A stretch of 64,000 bases of DNA, from the NCBI GenBank assembly GCA_022819985.1, contig JAJEGH010000024.1, positions 1-64,000 on the forward strand, in the 5' to 3' direction. The position numbers were made by a program, and so were the translations under genes. Shown here piece by piece: positions 63,673 to 64,000 of this stretch. This DNA comes from Alphaproteobacteria bacterium (GTDB taxonomy: Bacteria > Pseudomonadota > Alphaproteobacteria > Bin65). Every line of letters starts with the position of its first letter. The first letter of the stretch is position 1. The notes beneath the pieces are model-generated. The model searched no databases and was not told the origin of the DNA. It saw nothing but the letters and a program-made list of their open reading frames with translations.

Positions 63673-64000
63673 CTATTCCGCCGCGACGGCGACGCCGGCC
63701 GGGCAGGTCACGCCCGTGCCGCCGAGGCCGCAATAGCCGCCGGGGACCTTCGCCAGATACTGCTGGTGGTAATCCTCGGCGTAGAAGAACTCCGGCGCGT
63801 CGAGGATTTCGGTCGTGATCGGCCCGTAGCCGGCGGCGGAAAGCCGCTCCTGGAACAGCGCCTTGGTCGCTTCGGCGAGCGATCTCTGCGCCGGCGTCGT
63901 GCAGTAGATGCCGGAGCGGTACTGGGTGCCGACATCGTTGCCCTGGCGCATGCCCTGGGTCGGGTCGTGGTTCTCCCAGAACAGCCTCAGCATCTCCTCG
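63673..64000 (-). CDS. msrA: Peptide methionine sulfoxide reductase MsrA, N-terminal part outside window
   Basis: The frame enters from the right edge and ends at 63673, leaving about 109 residues. Visible are [53 protein letters not shown] and the C-terminal [13 protein letters not shown] with the two resolving Cys residues. The catalytic N-terminal GCFWG motif lies outside the window. It repairs oxidised methionine in proteins. Confidence 0.93.
   Translation of the reverse strand, partial: EEMLRLFWENHDPTQGMRQGNDVGTQYRSGIYCTTPAQRSLAEATKALFQERLSAAGYGPITTEILDAPEFFYAEDYHQQYLAKVPGGYCGLGGTGVTCPAGVAVAAE

Noticed and set aside
1..64000. tRNA, rRNA, tmRNA or CRISPR
   Set aside because: No TTCGAATC-like T-arm with a CCA end, no conserved rRNA segment and no regularly spaced 25-40-base repeats were seen. 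A tRNA scan would settle this.

Overview
The window is GC-rich, densely packed bacterial DNA. Gene content points to a hopanoid-making alphaproteobacterium of the Rhodospirillales type: squalene is made by HpnC/HpnD/HpnE, there is a complete queA-tgt-queF-queG run, SecA carries a C-terminal zinc motif, and TRAP, liv and DASS transporters sit next to many small catabolic operons. This assignment is inference from gene content only. No rRNA, tRNA, CRISPR array, insertion-sequence transposase, phage gene or replication origin was recognised.

Layout. 0-7 kb: the end of a Uma2-family gene, metF (-), then a rightward run of a methyltransferase-like protein, an ornithine-cyclodeaminase-family enzyme, an acyl-CoA ligase and a TPP enzyme. 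7-12.4 kb: leftward kynU followed by livH-livM-livG-livF, with no binding-protein gene. 12.6-16.8 kb: mobA, a VOC/cupin fusion, a DUF2817 peptidase-like protein and a fatty-acid desaturase. 16.9-24 kb: secA, a 0.77-kb gene-free stretch with a near-consensus promoter facing left, a Tat-exported amidohydrolase, a YtkA-like protein, a di-haem MauG/CcpA-like protein and accA. 24-26.3 kb: dispersed repeats, an AAA/DUF4143 ATPase and decayed DNA. 26.3-37.6 kb: an acyl-CoA ligase divergent from a LysR regulator, a TRAP transporter, a DUF1445 hydro-lyase and a fused HyuA-HyuB hydantoinase/5-oxoprolinase. Together the last three look like uptake and breakdown of an acidic compound such as D-glutamate or 5-oxoproline. 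An orphan HI0074-type protein and a broken copy of the hydantoinase 3' end follow. 37.9-47.9 kb: recQ, a class IV aminotransferase, a cyclase-family hydrolase, a 2-oxoacid dehydrogenase E1 alpha/E1 beta pair with a free-standing lipoyl domain, a VOC protein, and a DASS carrier with a universal stress protein.

48.6-51.3 kb holds a compact leftward bufferin-type operon: bufA (a four-cysteine DUF2282 precursor), bufB (DUF692 multinuclear iron oxidase), bufC (DUF2063 partner) and a DoxX membrane protein. A hairpin plus T-rich tract lies between bufA and bufB. This is a modified-peptide (RiPP) system linked to copper handling and is the most interesting locus here.

51.5-64 kb: a class II aldolase, a small membrane protein, a DUF4743 Nudix protein, a tandem copy of the dispersed repeat, then the hopanoid genes hpnE, hpnD and hpnC. 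The last are split by an AbiEi/AbiEii-like pair and a frameshifted gene remnant. The queuosine genes, another repeat copy and the end of msrA close the window.
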